NCBI GenBank assembly: GCA_963977125.1
Contig: CAXBNJ010000001.1
Span: 372,001 to 436,000, forward strand
Direction of reading: 5' to 3'
Source: UBA2705 sp963977125
Lineage (GTDB): Bacteria; Pseudomonadota; Alphaproteobacteria; Micavibrionales; Micavibrionaceae
Length of the DNA stretch: 64,000 nt
Positions 45,799-54,994 of this stretch are shown here, one piece after another. Made by a program: the position numbers and the translations under genes. Numbering within the stretch: position 1 is the stretch's first letter; each line of letters begins with the position of its first letter. The notes under the pieces are model-generated. The model made no database searches. It saw only the letters and a program-made list of their open reading frames with translations, and was not told the DNA's origin.

Positions 45799-46971
45799 TT
45801 ATATATTAAATTTCAGCGGAGATTCTGGCGCAAAATTTTTGCGCGCTTTGCGTTCGCTATGGATGCGTGTTGTGCCATCGGCATTTAAAATCATGCGTTT
45901 GCGGTCAACTTGCACTGTCATATCAACCAAATTCAAAGCGACTTCTTGAAAATAGCCTGTTGGTTGTTTTAGACCCTTTTTATCTTCGCTTTTCACATAG
46001 GATGGAATGTGATGGAAAGATGGTGTGGTCAAATAATTCACGCCATCAATTCGGTCAAACATCACTTTGTGAATATGACCGGATGTAACAAGAGCAACAT
46101 TGCCCGCTTTGCTAAGGGCTTTGCGAATTTGCGCCGCTTCTTTATAGGTGCGTGAAATTGAATAAGGGTCATTTTTCGGATCTTGTTCAAAGGAAATCGG
46201 GAAATGCATATTCACTATGGCGTGACCCGTCGTATCCGCCAATGTATCTTTAAGCCATTCTAAATCATGTTGGTTCAGGACTAGGCCGCCTTTGGCGTGG
46301 TTGTGAACATTGGGATTATAAAATATTTCGCGCGCTGAAATAGGGGCGCGATCTGTATTTTCAAGCGTGATTTCTTTATAGAACGAATAAGCATGCGCCG
46401 TGCGTATGATATCTGCGTGACCACTGGCTTGCTGAAATAATCCCGCAATTTCACTTTCTGAAAGTGTGATGCATTCATGGTTGCCGTGAAGGACAAAAAA
46501 CGGTTTACCGCTCTGATTTTGGCGCTTAACCAGATAATCAATCATCGCTTTATCGTTATCACGAATATGCACTAATTCTTTTTCAATGTCTGCACGTGTG
46601 GGAAGGGCGCTATAGCCTGAAGCCTTGGCGAATTTTTCAATCAAATAAGACATGGACTGGAAACTTTCAGGCAATGAAGAATCAGGGCGCAAGCGTCTAT
46701 AAGTTAAATCGTCCAGGGCTTTTTTTTGTTTCTTTAAATCGATACCGCTTGGCGTGCCATTACGGGTGAAGTCTTGCAAATAATCTAAATAAGATGAAGT
46801 CAGCATATCGCCGTAATTAAGAATATAATGCGCATCAGTTTTCGCTGCATATTTAGTGAAGCCAGAATAAAGCGTCGCGAGCTCACTGCGCGGATCCATG
46901 AAATTATCATAGGTGAAATGCATGTCACTCAGACATAATTTTCGTATTTCGTCACCTTGAATGGTTAGCAT
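45799..46971 (-). CDS. Calcineurin-like metallophosphoesterase
   Basis: ATG 46971 is preferred because GAGACG lies just upstream; an in-frame start at 47034 would add a Tyr/Cys-rich stretch with no domain match. The 390-aa product has the metallophosphoesterase metal motifs in order: LSDMHF, NYGDML, LHGNHEC, HFPIS and TSGHIHKVM. There is no signal peptide, so it is probably cytoplasmic. The central insertion (about 70-170) is helical. The substrate cannot be told from sequence. Confidence 0.85.
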   Translation of the reverse strand: MLTIQGDEIRKLCLSDMHFTYDNFMDPRSELATLYSGFTKYAAKTDAHYILNYGDMLTSSYLDYLQDFTRNGTPSGIDLKKQKKALDDLTYRRLRPDSSLPESFQSMSYLIEKFAKASGYSALPTRADIEKELVHIRDNDKAMIDYLVKRQNQSGKPFFVLHGNHECITLSESEIAGLFQQASGHADIIRTAHAYSFYKEITLENTDRAPISAREIFYNPNVHNHAKGGLVLNQHDLEWLKDTLADTTGHAIVNMHFPISFEQDPKNDPYSISRTYKEAAQIRKALSKAGNVALVTSGHIHKVMFDRIDGVNYLTTPSFHHIPSYVKSEDKKGLKQPTGYFQEVALNLVDMTVQVDRKRMILNADGTTRIHSERKARKNFAPESPLKFNI

Positions 46972-47075
46972 GATCGTCTCTGTGTAATTAAATATTGTGT
47001 CTTTATACAGTAAAGGACAGGAAAAATCAACCAATTATGTATATTAAAGATTCATGGCTTGGGCTAGATCAGCGC

Positions 47076-47330
47076 TTATTCATAGACTTTATTCGCCATA
47101 ATTTCAGCGAGCAAATCGAGATAGGGGGCATTAGCGGGCGGCTGCGTTTTGCCTATAATCCAATTATAGATGTCCGGGTCTTCTTCTTCTAACAAAGCTT
47201 CAAAATGATCAAGGTTTTCATCGCTTAAAGTCTCAACATATTTCTGCGCGAATTTGCCCAAAATAAGATCCATTTCTTTACCGCCGCGATGTGCAGCACG
47301 GAAAAGTATTTTTTTACATCGATTATTCAT
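47076..47330 (-). CDS. sdhE: SdhE, flavinylation factor for succinate dehydrogenase
   Basis: The start at 47330 gives 84 aa, the family size. The key motif is R-G-x-x-E (HRGGKEMDLILGKF) and the tail is PDIYNWIIGK, as in SdhE/Sdh5. It helps attach FAD to SdhA. The divergent position beside recG is common in alphaproteobacteria. The ribosome site is weak. Confidence 0.9.
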   Translation of the reverse strand: MNNRCKKILFRAAHRGGKEMDLILGKFAQKYVETLSDENLDHFEALLEEEDPDIYNWIIGKTQPPANAPYLDLLAEIMANKVYE

Positions 47331-47363
47331 TGTTTCGCGCTTGTTTTTGAGTATTGTTGATAT

Positions 47364-49484
47364 ATGCAGAATACAAAGCTTAAAACCCAAGCGCAAGAGC
47401 GCCCGTTTATTTTGGACCCGTTATACAAATCGGTTACGTCTTTGGCCGGTGTTGGGCCGCGTAATGCAAAATTATTCGAACGGCTTTGCGGTGGGGAGCG
47501 TATTTGGGATTTGTTATGCCACTTACCTGTTGATGTTATTGAACGCAAGCACATAACCGCGCCCGCTGAGGCCGATAGCGGCAAAGTGGTTATTGTCGAT
47601 GTGCAGATACAAAAATATAGCATTGCCCGCAAACGCGCTGCGCCGACCTATATTCATTGCATGGCGGGCGGTGTGGCGCTTGACTTGGTATTTTTTCATG
47701 CGCGTGAAGATTATTTAAAAAAGAACTTCCCGATTGGGGGGAGTAAAGAGATTAGCGGTAGTTTGGTTTTTTACCGTGGTCGCGCGCAAATAACCCATCC
47801 TGATTTCGTCCTTGTGGGGGAACGCCCCAGTGATTTTGATAAGGTCGAGCCTATTTATCCTATGACACAGGGACTTGGCCATAAAATCTTACGCAAAGCG
47901 ATTAAAACATCTTTGCAAAATGTTCCCGCATTACCTGAATGGCTCGATGAAACAGTGCTGAGCGCGCGTGGCTGGAGTGGTTGGAACGAGGCGCTTAAGA
48001 CTATTCACAACCCACTAAGCGCAGAGATGGTTGCGCATGACTATAAAGCGCGCTTACGTCTGGCTTATGATGAGTTATTGGCGCATCAATTAGCACTGAC
48101 CTTAATTCGTCGCTCGCAGCAAAAAGCCAAAGGGCGTGCCTTTACAGGCATTACGGGGGATTTACGCTCGCGGTTATTGCAGAATATTCCCTTCACGTTG
48201 ACAGGTGCGCAATTGCGTGTGATTGCTGAAATTGACGAAGATATGATCTCGCCTTTAGCCATGATCCGCCTTGTACAAGGTGATGTCGGCTCTGGTAAGA
48301 CTATGGTGGCCTGTGCGGCGATGCTCAATGCTGTTGAATGTGGCGCGCAAGCGGCGTTAATGGCGCCAACTGAGATTCTCGCGCGTCAGCATGCCCAAAG
48401 CTTGGGCCCTTTATTTGAAAAATTAGGTCTGCGCTATATCGTGCTGACGGGGCGTGATACAGGCAAAGCCAAAGAGCTGCTTATTCAGCAAATTGAAAAT
48501 GGCGCCGCGCAAATTGTGATTGGCACGCATTCATTATTCCAAGATAAGATTAAATTCAAAGATTTGGGGCTCGCGGTGATTGATGAGCAGCATAGATTTG
48601 GTGTGCAGCAACGCTTACAGCTCTCACAAAAGGGCGATACAGATGTTTTGGTCATGACCGCAACGCCGATTCCCCGCACTTTGGCACTGACCGCTTATGG
48701 TGATATGGAGATTAGCCGTATTGATGAAAAACCTGCAGGGCGTAAACCTATTGAGACGATTCTCGTGCCGAAAAATAAGATCGAAGATATGGTTGCTGGC
48801 CTCATACGCAAAATTCGTGATGAGCATGCGCAAATTTATTGGGTCTGTCCTTTGGTCGAAGAATCGGAAATGCTTGACCTTGCCGCGGCTGAAGAGCGCT
48901 ATGATGTTCTTAAAAGCATCGTTGGTGATCGCGTCGGCCTTGTGCATGGACGCATGAAGGCTGCTGATAAAGATATCGTGATGCAAAAATTTGCAGCGGG
49001 CGATTTGGATATATTGGTCGCCACAACCGTGATTGAAGTCGGGGTGAATGTCCCTAATGCGACGATTATGGTGATTGAACATGCCGAGCGCTTTGGTTTA
49101 GCGCAGCTGCATCAGTTACGTGGCCGTGTCGGGCGGAGTGATCTGCAATCTCATTGTATCTTGCTTTACGGTAATCCGTTATCGGTAACGGGTAAGGCGC
49201 GCTTAAAAATTATGCGTGATACGGAAGATGGTTTTGTTATTGCTGAAGAAGATATGCGTCTGCGTGGTGTTGGTGATATATTAGGGACGCGCCAAAGCGG
49301 TATGGCTGATTATATGCTGGCTGATTTATCCGTACATGGTGATCTGGTGGCTATGGCACGGAGTGAAGCGCAATTAATTGTCCAAAAAGATCCGCGCTTA
49401 ACGTCAGAGCGCGGCGCTGCGATTAAAAATCTGCTGCATTTATTTAATTTGAAAGAAGCTTTGGCGAATTTAAAGTCGGGCTGA
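47364..49484 (+). CDS. recG: ATP-dependent DNA helicase RecG
   Basis: The 706-aa protein has the RecG wedge/OB domain (about 50-180), then Walker A GDVGSGKT (about 305-312), the DEQH box (VIDEQHRFGVQQR), motif III TATPIPRTLALT, VATTVIEVGVNVP and the late QLRGRVGRSDLQS. It remodels stalled replication forks and Holliday junctions. Length is full. It is divergent from sdhE with about 33 bp between starts. Confidence 0.97.
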   Translation: MQNTKLKTQAQERPFILDPLYKSVTSLAGVGPRNAKLFERLCGGERIWDLLCHLPVDVIERKHITAPAEADSGKVVIVDVQIQKYSIARKRAAPTYIHCMAGGVALDLVFFHAREDYLKKNFPIGGSKEISGSLVFYRGRAQITHPDFVLVGERPSDFDKVEPIYPMTQGLGHKILRKAIKTSLQNVPALPEWLDETVLSARGWSGWNEALKTIHNPLSAEMVAHDYKARLRLAYDELLAHQLALTLIRRSQQKAKGRAFTGITGDLRSRLLQNIPFTLTGAQLRVIAEIDEDMISPLAMIRLVQGDVGSGKTMVACAAMLNAVECGAQAALMAPTEILARQHAQSLGPLFEKLGLRYIVLTGRDTGKAKELLIQQIENGAAQIVIGTHSLFQDKIKFKDLGLAVIDEQHRFGVQQRLQLSQKGDTDVLVMTATPIPRTLALTAYGDMEISRIDEKPAGRKPIETILVPKNKIEDMVAGLIRKIRDEHAQIYWVCPLVEESEMLDLAAAEERYDVLKSIVGDRVGLVHGRMKAADKDIVMQKFAAGDLDILVATTVIEVGVNVPNATIMVIEHAERFGLAQLHQLRGRVGRSDLQSHCILLYGNPLSVTGKARLKIMRDTEDGFVIAEEDMRLRGVGDILGTRQSGMADYMLADLSVHGDLVAMARSEAQLIVQKDPRLTSERGAAIKNLLHLFNLKEALANLKSG

Positions 49485-49523
49485 TCTACCTACTTATCTA
49501 TGTATGTCTGATCTTTATTTGGT

Positions 49524-50741
49524 TTATTCGCCAAATAAGTGAAACAAACGCCCGCGTTTACGTTTTTTTAGGCGCGCTTCACCGTTTTCAGACAGAATAT
49601 GACATATTTTATTAAAGTCTCGTTCATTCTCACTCATAATATCATAAGCAAAATGGCGTAATTTTTGAATATTCTCAGGTGAGCTGTCATCGGGTGCGGT
49701 GCTTGGTAAGCGCGCGGGATCTTTATTGCTGAGCAAAGATTTGTTTAGGACATACATGTCTTCGCCTAGCTCATCTTTAAATGCGCCTAATAAAGCAGAT
49801 TCAGGGGCGTGGAAGAAAATATTAATAAGCGGGAAGTCATTACTGGGGTCGACAACGCCCAAAGCGCCATATTTATTCCAGTCTTTATGCGATACAGATT
49901 TGTTGGTAAAGCCTGTGCCGAGGCAAATCATCACGACTTCAGCATCTTTGGGGACATGCTGGCGTATGGCGCCCATATAACTAATGCACGGATTGTCAAA
50001 TAAGCTGCCATCGACGAGGGATACGGGGTAAGAGCGCTCTTCGCCAGCTTGTTTATGAATGAAACGATGGCACGGGAATAAAGTCGGCGCTGCCGTACTG
50101 CCCATGACGGCGTCATAAAGTTCAATGTCAGGGACGGGGTGTAAGTTGCGAGCGTTTTCGATGCGCATGTTTTTAAACCACATCGCATAGCCGCCCTTAT
50201 CTATAATGTTATTCTTGGTGTGCGCAGGGTCGTTGGCGCTTTCTTCCAATTCTTGAATAGTCTCTAATGCATTGCCCTCAATATTATAAGCGGGAATGAT
50301 TAGGGAGGAGAGTGAATCAGCAAGCTTCTGGCGGCCATATAAGGCGCGCAGGGCTCGTCCTAGTCGCGCCGGGTCATAATGACCGTGCTTAAGCAGGCGA
50401 TCAAGCTGACCGATCTTCATCATGCGATTGTTAAAATCATGAATTAGGCCACGAAATGCGCGCGTTGAATCGGTGGGGAATAAATAATGGCCCTCGCGTT
50501 CATAAAAACGCACCATCTGCCGCGCAGAAAAACGTGGGCGGTCAGGAACGCGCGGATGCGGAATCGTTAGTGCGGCATTTAATATAGATGCTGTCGATGG
50601 GCCGCAAAAGACATCAACCATATCAGACATAGCCATGCCTGTTACCGATTCAATGCGTGCCATAATATGTGCTGGTATAAGGCCGCGTAAGCCACCGCCA
50701 TATGTGAAAAGAACAACTATTTTTTTATTTTGTTTACTCAT
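49524..50741 (-). CDS. Patatin-like phospholipase
   Basis: The 405-aa protein has the patatin oxyanion motif YGGGLRGLIPA (about 14-24), the nucleophile elbow GPSTA with Ser49 (the last Gly of GxSxG is Ala) and the DGS motif of the catalytic dyad (LVDGSLFDNP). Patatin-like enzymes cleave lipid acyl chains. There is no signal peptide. A long helical C-terminal part follows the catalytic domain. A new small RNA gene lies just upstream on the same strand, ending 73 bp before the ATG. Confidence 0.88.
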   Translation of the reverse strand: MSKQNKKIVVLFTYGGGLRGLIPAHIMARIESVTGMAMSDMVDVFCGPSTASILNAALTIPHPRVPDRPRFSARQMVRFYEREGHYLFPTDSTRAFRGLIHDFNNRMMKIGQLDRLLKHGHYDPARLGRALRALYGRQKLADSLSSLIIPAYNIEGNALETIQELEESANDPAHTKNNIIDKGGYAMWFKNMRIENARNLHPVPDIELYDAVMGSTAAPTLFPCHRFIHKQAGEERSYPVSLVDGSLFDNPCISYMGAIRQHVPKDAEVVMICLGTGFTNKSVSHKDWNKYGALGVVDPSNDFPLINIFFHAPESALLGAFKDELGEDMYVLNKSLLSNKDPARLPSTAPDDSSPENIQKLRHFAYDIMSENERDFNKICHILSENGEARLKKRKRGRLFHLFGE

Positions 50742-50813
50742 TAACTCTAATTATATCTTAAATAACAGGTGGTTGTCATTAAAAGGATTGTATATTACCA
50801 AAATAAAATTTAG

Positions 50814-50925
50814 GCAAAAAAATACCGGGCACAAAGGCCCGGCGAGTTGAACAGGGAGTTTCACGTCTGGGAAGACGCTAGATCTCTGGGAGGAGAGATC
50901 TCACGACGCCTCAGCGCCGTTGAAG
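50814..50925 (-). ncRNA. Candidate small RNA with C-rich (anti-Shine-Dalgarno) loops
   Basis: On the minus strand four hairpins follow each other: ACGGCGC/GCGUCGU with loop UGAG (50920-50903 region, with one G-U pair that only works on this strand); AGAUCUCU/AGAGAUCU with loop CCUCCC (50901-50880); CGUCU/AGACG with loop UCCC (50877-50864); and CCGGGC/GCCCGG with loop CUUUGU (50842-50825), followed by UAUUUUUUU, an intrinsic terminator. A third CUCCC lies single-stranded before the last stem. The C-rich loops could pair with Shine-Dalgarno sequences of mRNAs, as known for some alphaproteobacterial sRNAs. No ORF overlaps it. The RNA would be about 110 nt. Confidence 0.8.
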
Positions 50926-50930
50926 AGGTT

Positions 50931-50959
50931 TATATAATGATTTGACTCACCGCGTCCAG
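50931..50959 (-). promoter_or_regulatory. Promoter of the candidate small RNA
   Basis: On the minus strand CTGGAC (50959-50954), 17 bp of spacer and TATATA (50936-50931) would start transcription near 50925, just before the first hairpin. Confidence 0.6.
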
Positions 50960-51412
50960 AAAAAAGACAGCATTGCTGCTATGTAATTTATGCATGGCTA
51001 TAGATGCAGCGCAATATACCCGCATAGGGTGTAAGGAAAATGCACTTTTAAAAGAGTGGAAGTTATACATAATATATGTTTTTATATTAACAAACAAACC
51101 GTTAAGGTAAGGGGAGGTTTAAGCCTAATGCTTATTGCACCTTGCTTGACTTGATATTGGACACCTCGCCGTTTCTAGATTCTCTGTGTGTATATAGAAT
51201 GAACAATAGCTGAGGGAGAAGGGAGGGAATCAAATCCAGCTATAGACTCATATGTTTAGTTAGCTCTTTGTAATATGCGTCTCATGCGGCAGCGCAATAT
51301 GTGAAGTGTGAATGTAATTTTTACGATGTGCATAAAAAACGAATCAAAGCGATTTTTTACGATTCGTGATTAGCTCAAAGCTGCACTGCAAAAATAAATG
51401 TTATATTTCCTC
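50960..51412. other. Non-coding stretch between the small RNA and the SRP RNA
   Basis: No gene is supported here. It contains a purine tract at 51211-51229 whose complement carries three CCC-containing UCCC-like motifs, and a 7-bp dyad ACGAATC/GATTCGT near 51338-51368. Otherwise nothing is visible. Confidence 0.5.
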
Positions 51413-51441
51413 TTGAACTCTATGAATTAAGATCGTATATA
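51413..51441 (+). promoter_or_regulatory. Promoter of the SRP RNA gene
   Basis: TTGAAC (51413-51418), 17 bp of spacer and TATATA (51436-51441) place the start near 51448, at the 5' end of the SRP RNA. Confidence 0.65.
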
Positions 51442-51446
51442 AGTCT

Positions 51447-51541
51447 CGGAAGATTGGCACGGGCGAAGCCTTTGTGAATCCGGTCAGGTCCGAAAGGAAG
51501 CAGCCGCAGCGATGTGTTTTGGGTCGTGTTCAATCTTCTAC
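51447..51541 (+). ncRNA. ffs: Small SRP RNA (4.5S type)
   Basis: The conserved domain IV loop is intact: GGTCAGGTCC, then GAAAGGAAGCAGCC (51482-51504). The ends pair (GGAAGATTG near 51448 with CAATCTTC near 51531), giving a rod of about 95 nt. A T-rich tract (CTTTTATTTCCCTTTTTC) follows. It binds Ffh for co-translational targeting. It lies upstream of dnaX, as is common, but with a phosphoesterase gene between. Confidence 0.95.
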
Positions 51542-51722
51542 TTTTATTTCCCTTTTTCTTTCCCGTTATTCTCCATAATATTTATATTGCACTGCGCTAT
51601 AGAGCTGTGTATAAGCGTCCTCATATTTACTTGGTGAGTTTTGCTTTGGTTGTTACCGCTGCTCTTCAGCTGTTAAAAAGTACAATATCGCCTTGTAGGA
51701 CCCATTTATATTTGGAGGTGCT

Positions 51723-52775
51723 ATGAGTTTTGAGCTTGATATCCGTAAGGATGCACAAGGGGCGATCAAATTTAATTTTGAAGCGATCTTTATTTCGGAT
51801 GTGCATTGGGGGACCAAGCACTGCAAAGCGAAGATGCTCTACCAATTTCTCAATCATATAAATGTGCCTCAAATGCACCTTGTTGGCGATATGGTCGATG
51901 GCTGGTATATGAGTAAAAAAGAAAGCTATAATCTGGGGCCCTATCATCGTCAGAGCATGGCGCAGATATTGCGCTTAGCGCAAGACGGTGTGAAAGTGAC
52001 CTATGAGCCAGGTAATCATGACGAGACATTGCGCGGTAAAACACTCAAAAACGGCAAAATGCATCGCAAGATGACGGATAAAAGCCTATTTGGTATTGAG
52101 TTCAAAGACACTGATATATTCATTGATGCCACAGGGCGACGCTTTTACGTTGCTCATGGTGATCAATTTGATCCTGATATTTATAAATCTGATAAGGGGT
52201 TGGCTTATAAAGCAGGGGATTTGATTATTACAAAGCTAGGCGATTTTGATTGCTGGGCAAGCGATAAATTTAGCCGAGAATTCACAGTGGCCGCCGGCAC
52301 TAAAAAGGCCTTTAAAGTTATTGAAGAGCGCGTCATGCCGAATTTAAAAAATGCGGAAAAAGCCGCGTTAAAAGAACAATTTGATGGCGTGATTTTTGGG
52401 CATTCGCATTTGCGCGGATTTAAGAAAATGCCTAGCGGTATTACATTAATTAATGATGGCTGTAGTACAGATGATGGCGTTGAGTTTGCCGCTGTTAATA
52501 AGTTAGGGCAATGGGCGATTGCAAAATGGACAAAAACTGGTTTGCGCGTAAAGCCAGAAAATGAAAAACAGCGCCTTTACAGTTGGGCGGACCTTAATCT
52601 GGAAGGTGAAATACATACCCCCGAAATAACCGAAGATGAAGCCAGCTATAATATTGACCGTATCCAGCGACTATTATACCGCTTATGGCCACCATTAGAA
52701 CGCAAAGAAGCGCTTGTGTCGCGCAGTGATGAACGGCCGCTAGCAATACCTTTACCAAATCCAAAGTTGCTTTAA
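51723..52775 (+). CDS. LpxH-like metallophosphoesterase
   Basis: The 350-aa protein has the metal motifs FISDVHWGTK, LVGDMVDGW, PGNHDE, VAHGDQFDPDIY and IFGHSHLRGF in order. The VHWG and HGDQFD patterns belong to the LpxH-related group, whose members split UDP-2,3-diacylglucosamine in lipid A synthesis; many alphaproteobacterial homologues are of unproven substrate. A strong ribosome site (TTTGGAGGTGCT) precedes the ATG. A C-terminal extension (about 265-350) is unusual for classical LpxH. Confidence 0.8.
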   Translation: MSFELDIRKDAQGAIKFNFEAIFISDVHWGTKHCKAKMLYQFLNHINVPQMHLVGDMVDGWYMSKKESYNLGPYHRQSMAQILRLAQDGVKVTYEPGNHDETLRGKTLKNGKMHRKMTDKSLFGIEFKDTDIFIDATGRRFYVAHGDQFDPDIYKSDKGLAYKAGDLIITKLGDFDCWASDKFSREFTVAAGTKKAFKVIEERVMPNLKNAEKAALKEQFDGVIFGHSHLRGFKKMPSGITLINDGCSTDDGVEFAAVNKLGQWAIAKWTKTGLRVKPENEKQRLYSWADLNLEGEIHTPEITEDEASYNIDRIQRLLYRLWPPLERKEALVSRSDERPLAIPLPNPKLL

Positions 52776-52874
52776 GGTCGAGCTGTCGGCGTTTGTAGAA
52801 ATTCTACACAGTATTATCAGTCTAAAACGGTGCTTTATATTGTGATTTACCGCGAATCTGTTTACTACAAAACT

Positions 52875-54674
52875 ATGTCAGAAAACACAGCAGAAACCGA
52901 AATTGAAACTAAAGAAGAGTATCGCGTGCTTGCACGTAAATACCGCCCGCAAAACTTTGATGATTTGCGTGGACAGGATGTTTTGGTTAAAACGCTTAAA
53001 AACGCCATTGATTCTGGGCGTATTGCCCATGCCTTTATGCTTACTGGCGTGCGCGGCGTTGGTAAAACAACGACAGCGCGGATTATTGCCAAAGCTTTGA
53101 ATTATACGGGCGCTGACGGTACAGCAGGGCCGACGACAGGGCCGACAGATGATTGTAGCGCTTGCCAATCCATTGCCGAAGACCGCCACCCCGATGTCAT
53201 TGAAATGGATGCGGCGTCCAATACAGGCGTTGAGAGTATTCGTGAAATTCTTGATGGCGTTCGCTATGCCCCAAGCTCGGCACGCTATAAAATTTATATT
53301 ATAGATGAAGTGCACATGCTTTCGAAATCAGCATTTAATGCGCTTTTGAAGACACTGGAAGAGCCGCCAGAGCATGTGAAATTTATTTTTGCGACAACGG
53401 AAATTCGCAAAGTCCCTGTAACGGTACTTTCCCGTTGTCAGCGTTTTGACTTACGCCGCATTGAACCTGATACATTGATTTCTCTGTTTAGCGATATTTG
53501 CGCATCAGAAAAAGCTGAAATTGAAGAAGGCGCATTATCGATGATTGCTCGCGCTGCTGATGGTTCAGCGCGTGATGGCTTAAGCATATTGGATCAAGCG
53601 ATCTCCATGGCCGAAGGTGCCGTAACGGCTGATCAAGTTAAGTCTATGCTTGGTCTTGCGGATCAAGGCCTTATATTAGATTTATTCGAAGCCGCTGTGT
53701 CTGGTAAGACAGAAGAAGCGCTTGATATATTGGATGACCTGTATAATGCAGGGGCGGAGCCAATGGTTGTCATGCAAGATATGCTCGATATGAGCCATGT
53801 ATTAACGCGCTTACATACGGCAAAAACGCCCGAGACCCTAAAAGGGCGCTTTCCTGATTCGGAATTAAAACGCGCCAGTGAAATCGCCAAAAGCCTGTCT
53901 TTGCCAGCTTTGGCTAAATCATGGCAAATATTACTATCTGGGCATCAAGATGTTATGCAAGCGCCGCGCCCACAGGCCGCCCTTGAAATGATTATTATTC
54001 GCCTTGTCTATGCCGCGAACTTACCAGACCCTGAGCGCCTGCTAAAACAGCTCAAAGACTTACAAGAAAGCGGCGCGACTATGGCTTCCGTTGGTCTTGC
54101 TAATCAAAGCGCGGCGGCTGGTGGTTCTACGCAGGCTCAAAAAAAAACTGAAAATTTAGGCCACGGTAATAATAGTGGCGGTAATGGCGGCGGTCATGCC
54201 CCCGTACATAGTCACGTGCAGGGCGTCGCGCAGGCCTCGACCCAAACTAAATTGGCTGAGCAAACTCAAATGATTGCGAATGGCAATTTGGAGACATTAG
54301 AAGATATCGTTGCTTTATTTGAACAAAATAAAAAAATGATCCTCGCTTCGCAGATGTTTCATGGTCTGCGCCTTATTTCGTTAAAAGGCCGCCGACTTGA
54401 AGTCGCTTTGAATGAAGATGTGCCGCAAAAGATGCTTGGCGATATGACCACTGAAATTCGTAAGCTTACAGGGCATCGTGACTGGGTGATTAGCATTGGT
54501 GATGCGACAAAGGCCGGTAAAACCCTTGGCGAGATTGCTGCCGAAAAAGTTAAAGCGCGTATGGAGGAGGTTATTAATGACCCGTTTATAGCGCAAATAT
54601 TAACGGCCTTTCCGCAGACAGAAATTAGAGATATTATTGAACCTATAGAAAAATCAGAGGATGAAGCCCCATGA
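52875..54674 (+). CDS. dnaX: DNA polymerase III subunits gamma/tau
   Basis: ATG 52875 (MSENTA) is preferred to 52830. The 599-aa clamp-loader ATPase shows RKYRPQNFDDLRGQ, Walker A GVRGVGKT (about 58-65), the DEVHMLS box and the sensor SRCQRFDLRRI. The zinc module has only C94 and C97; the two earlier cysteines are replaced (GPTTGPTDD). After a Gly/Asn/His-rich linker a tau-specific C-terminal domain follows. A nine-A run in the linker would give a gamma form of about 425 aa by slippage. Its end overlaps ybaB by 4 bp. Confidence 0.95.
   Translation: MSENTAETEIETKEEYRVLARKYRPQNFDDLRGQDVLVKTLKNAIDSGRIAHAFMLTGVRGVGKTTTARIIAKALNYTGADGTAGPTTGPTDDCSACQSIAEDRHPDVIEMDAASNTGVESIREILDGVRYAPSSARYKIYIIDEVHMLSKSAFNALLKTLEEPPEHVKFIFATTEIRKVPVTVLSRCQRFDLRRIEPDTLISLFSDICASEKAEIEEGALSMIARAADGSARDGLSILDQAISMAEGAVTADQVKSMLGLADQGLILDLFEAAVSGKTEEALDILDDLYNAGAEPMVVMQDMLDMSHVLTRLHTAKTPETLKGRFPDSELKRASEIAKSLSLPALAKSWQILLSGHQDVMQAPRPQAALEMIIIRLVYAANLPDPERLLKQLKDLQESGATMASVGLANQSAAAGGSTQAQKKTENLGHGNNSGGNGGGHAPVHSHVQGVAQASTQTKLAEQTQMIANGNLETLEDIVALFEQNKKMILASQMFHGLRLISLKGRRLEVALNEDVPQKMLGDMTTEIRKLTGHRDWVISIGDATKAGKTLGEIAAEKVKARMEEVINDPFIAQILTAFPQTEIRDIIEPIEKSEDEAP
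54139..54179 (+). promoter_or_regulatory. Predicted dnaX slippage site for gamma subunit
   Basis: Nine A residues (54139-54147) lie in codons CAA AAA AAA ACT. A -1 slip gives AAC TGA at once, ending a protein of about 425 aa (E. coli gamma has 431). A hairpin GCCAC/GTGGC (54160-54179) starts 12 nt later. Thermus dnaX makes gamma by transcriptional slippage on a nine-A run; E. coli uses A AAA AAG. Confidence 0.65.
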
Positions 54675-54994
54675 TGAATATTCAAAAAATGATGAAACAA
54701 GCCCAAGAGATGCAGGGTAAAATGCAGGAAGTTCAAGAACGCGTTGGCGAAATGTCCGCCGAAGGCAGCGCCGGTGGCGGCCTTGTTAAAGTGGTTATGA
54801 GCTGCCGCGGTGTTGTGCAAAGCTTGAATGTCGATTCATCGCTTATCAAAGAAGATGAAGCGGAAATAATGGAAGATTTAATCGTTGCAGCACTCAATGA
54901 TGCGCGCGTTAAATCTGATGCGATTATGGCTGAAGAAACACAAAATGCCATGCAAGAAATGGGCTTGCCAGCGGGCATGCAATTGCCGTTTTAA
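54671..54994 (+). CDS. YbaB/EbfC nucleoid-associated protein
   Basis: The 107-aa protein has the YbaB layout: MMNIQKMMKQAQEMQGKMQEVQERV as first helix (in pieces), GLVKVVMSCRGVVQSLNVD strands, and a final helix DLIVAALNDARVKSDAIMAEE. It binds DNA as a dimer. It overlaps dnaX by 4 bp (ATGA). recR, the usual third gene, is not downstream. Confidence 0.95.
   Translation: MMNIQKMMKQAQEMQGKMQEVQERVGEMSAEGSAGGGLVKVVMSCRGVVQSLNVDSSLIKEDEAEIMEDLIVAALNDARVKSDAIMAEETQNAMQEMGLPAGMQLPF

Noticed and set aside
51514..51726. Plus-strand 70-aa hydrophobic ORF
   Set aside because: It starts inside the SRP RNA, has no ribosome site and overlaps the next start; low-complexity hydrophobicity from a T-rich terminator region.
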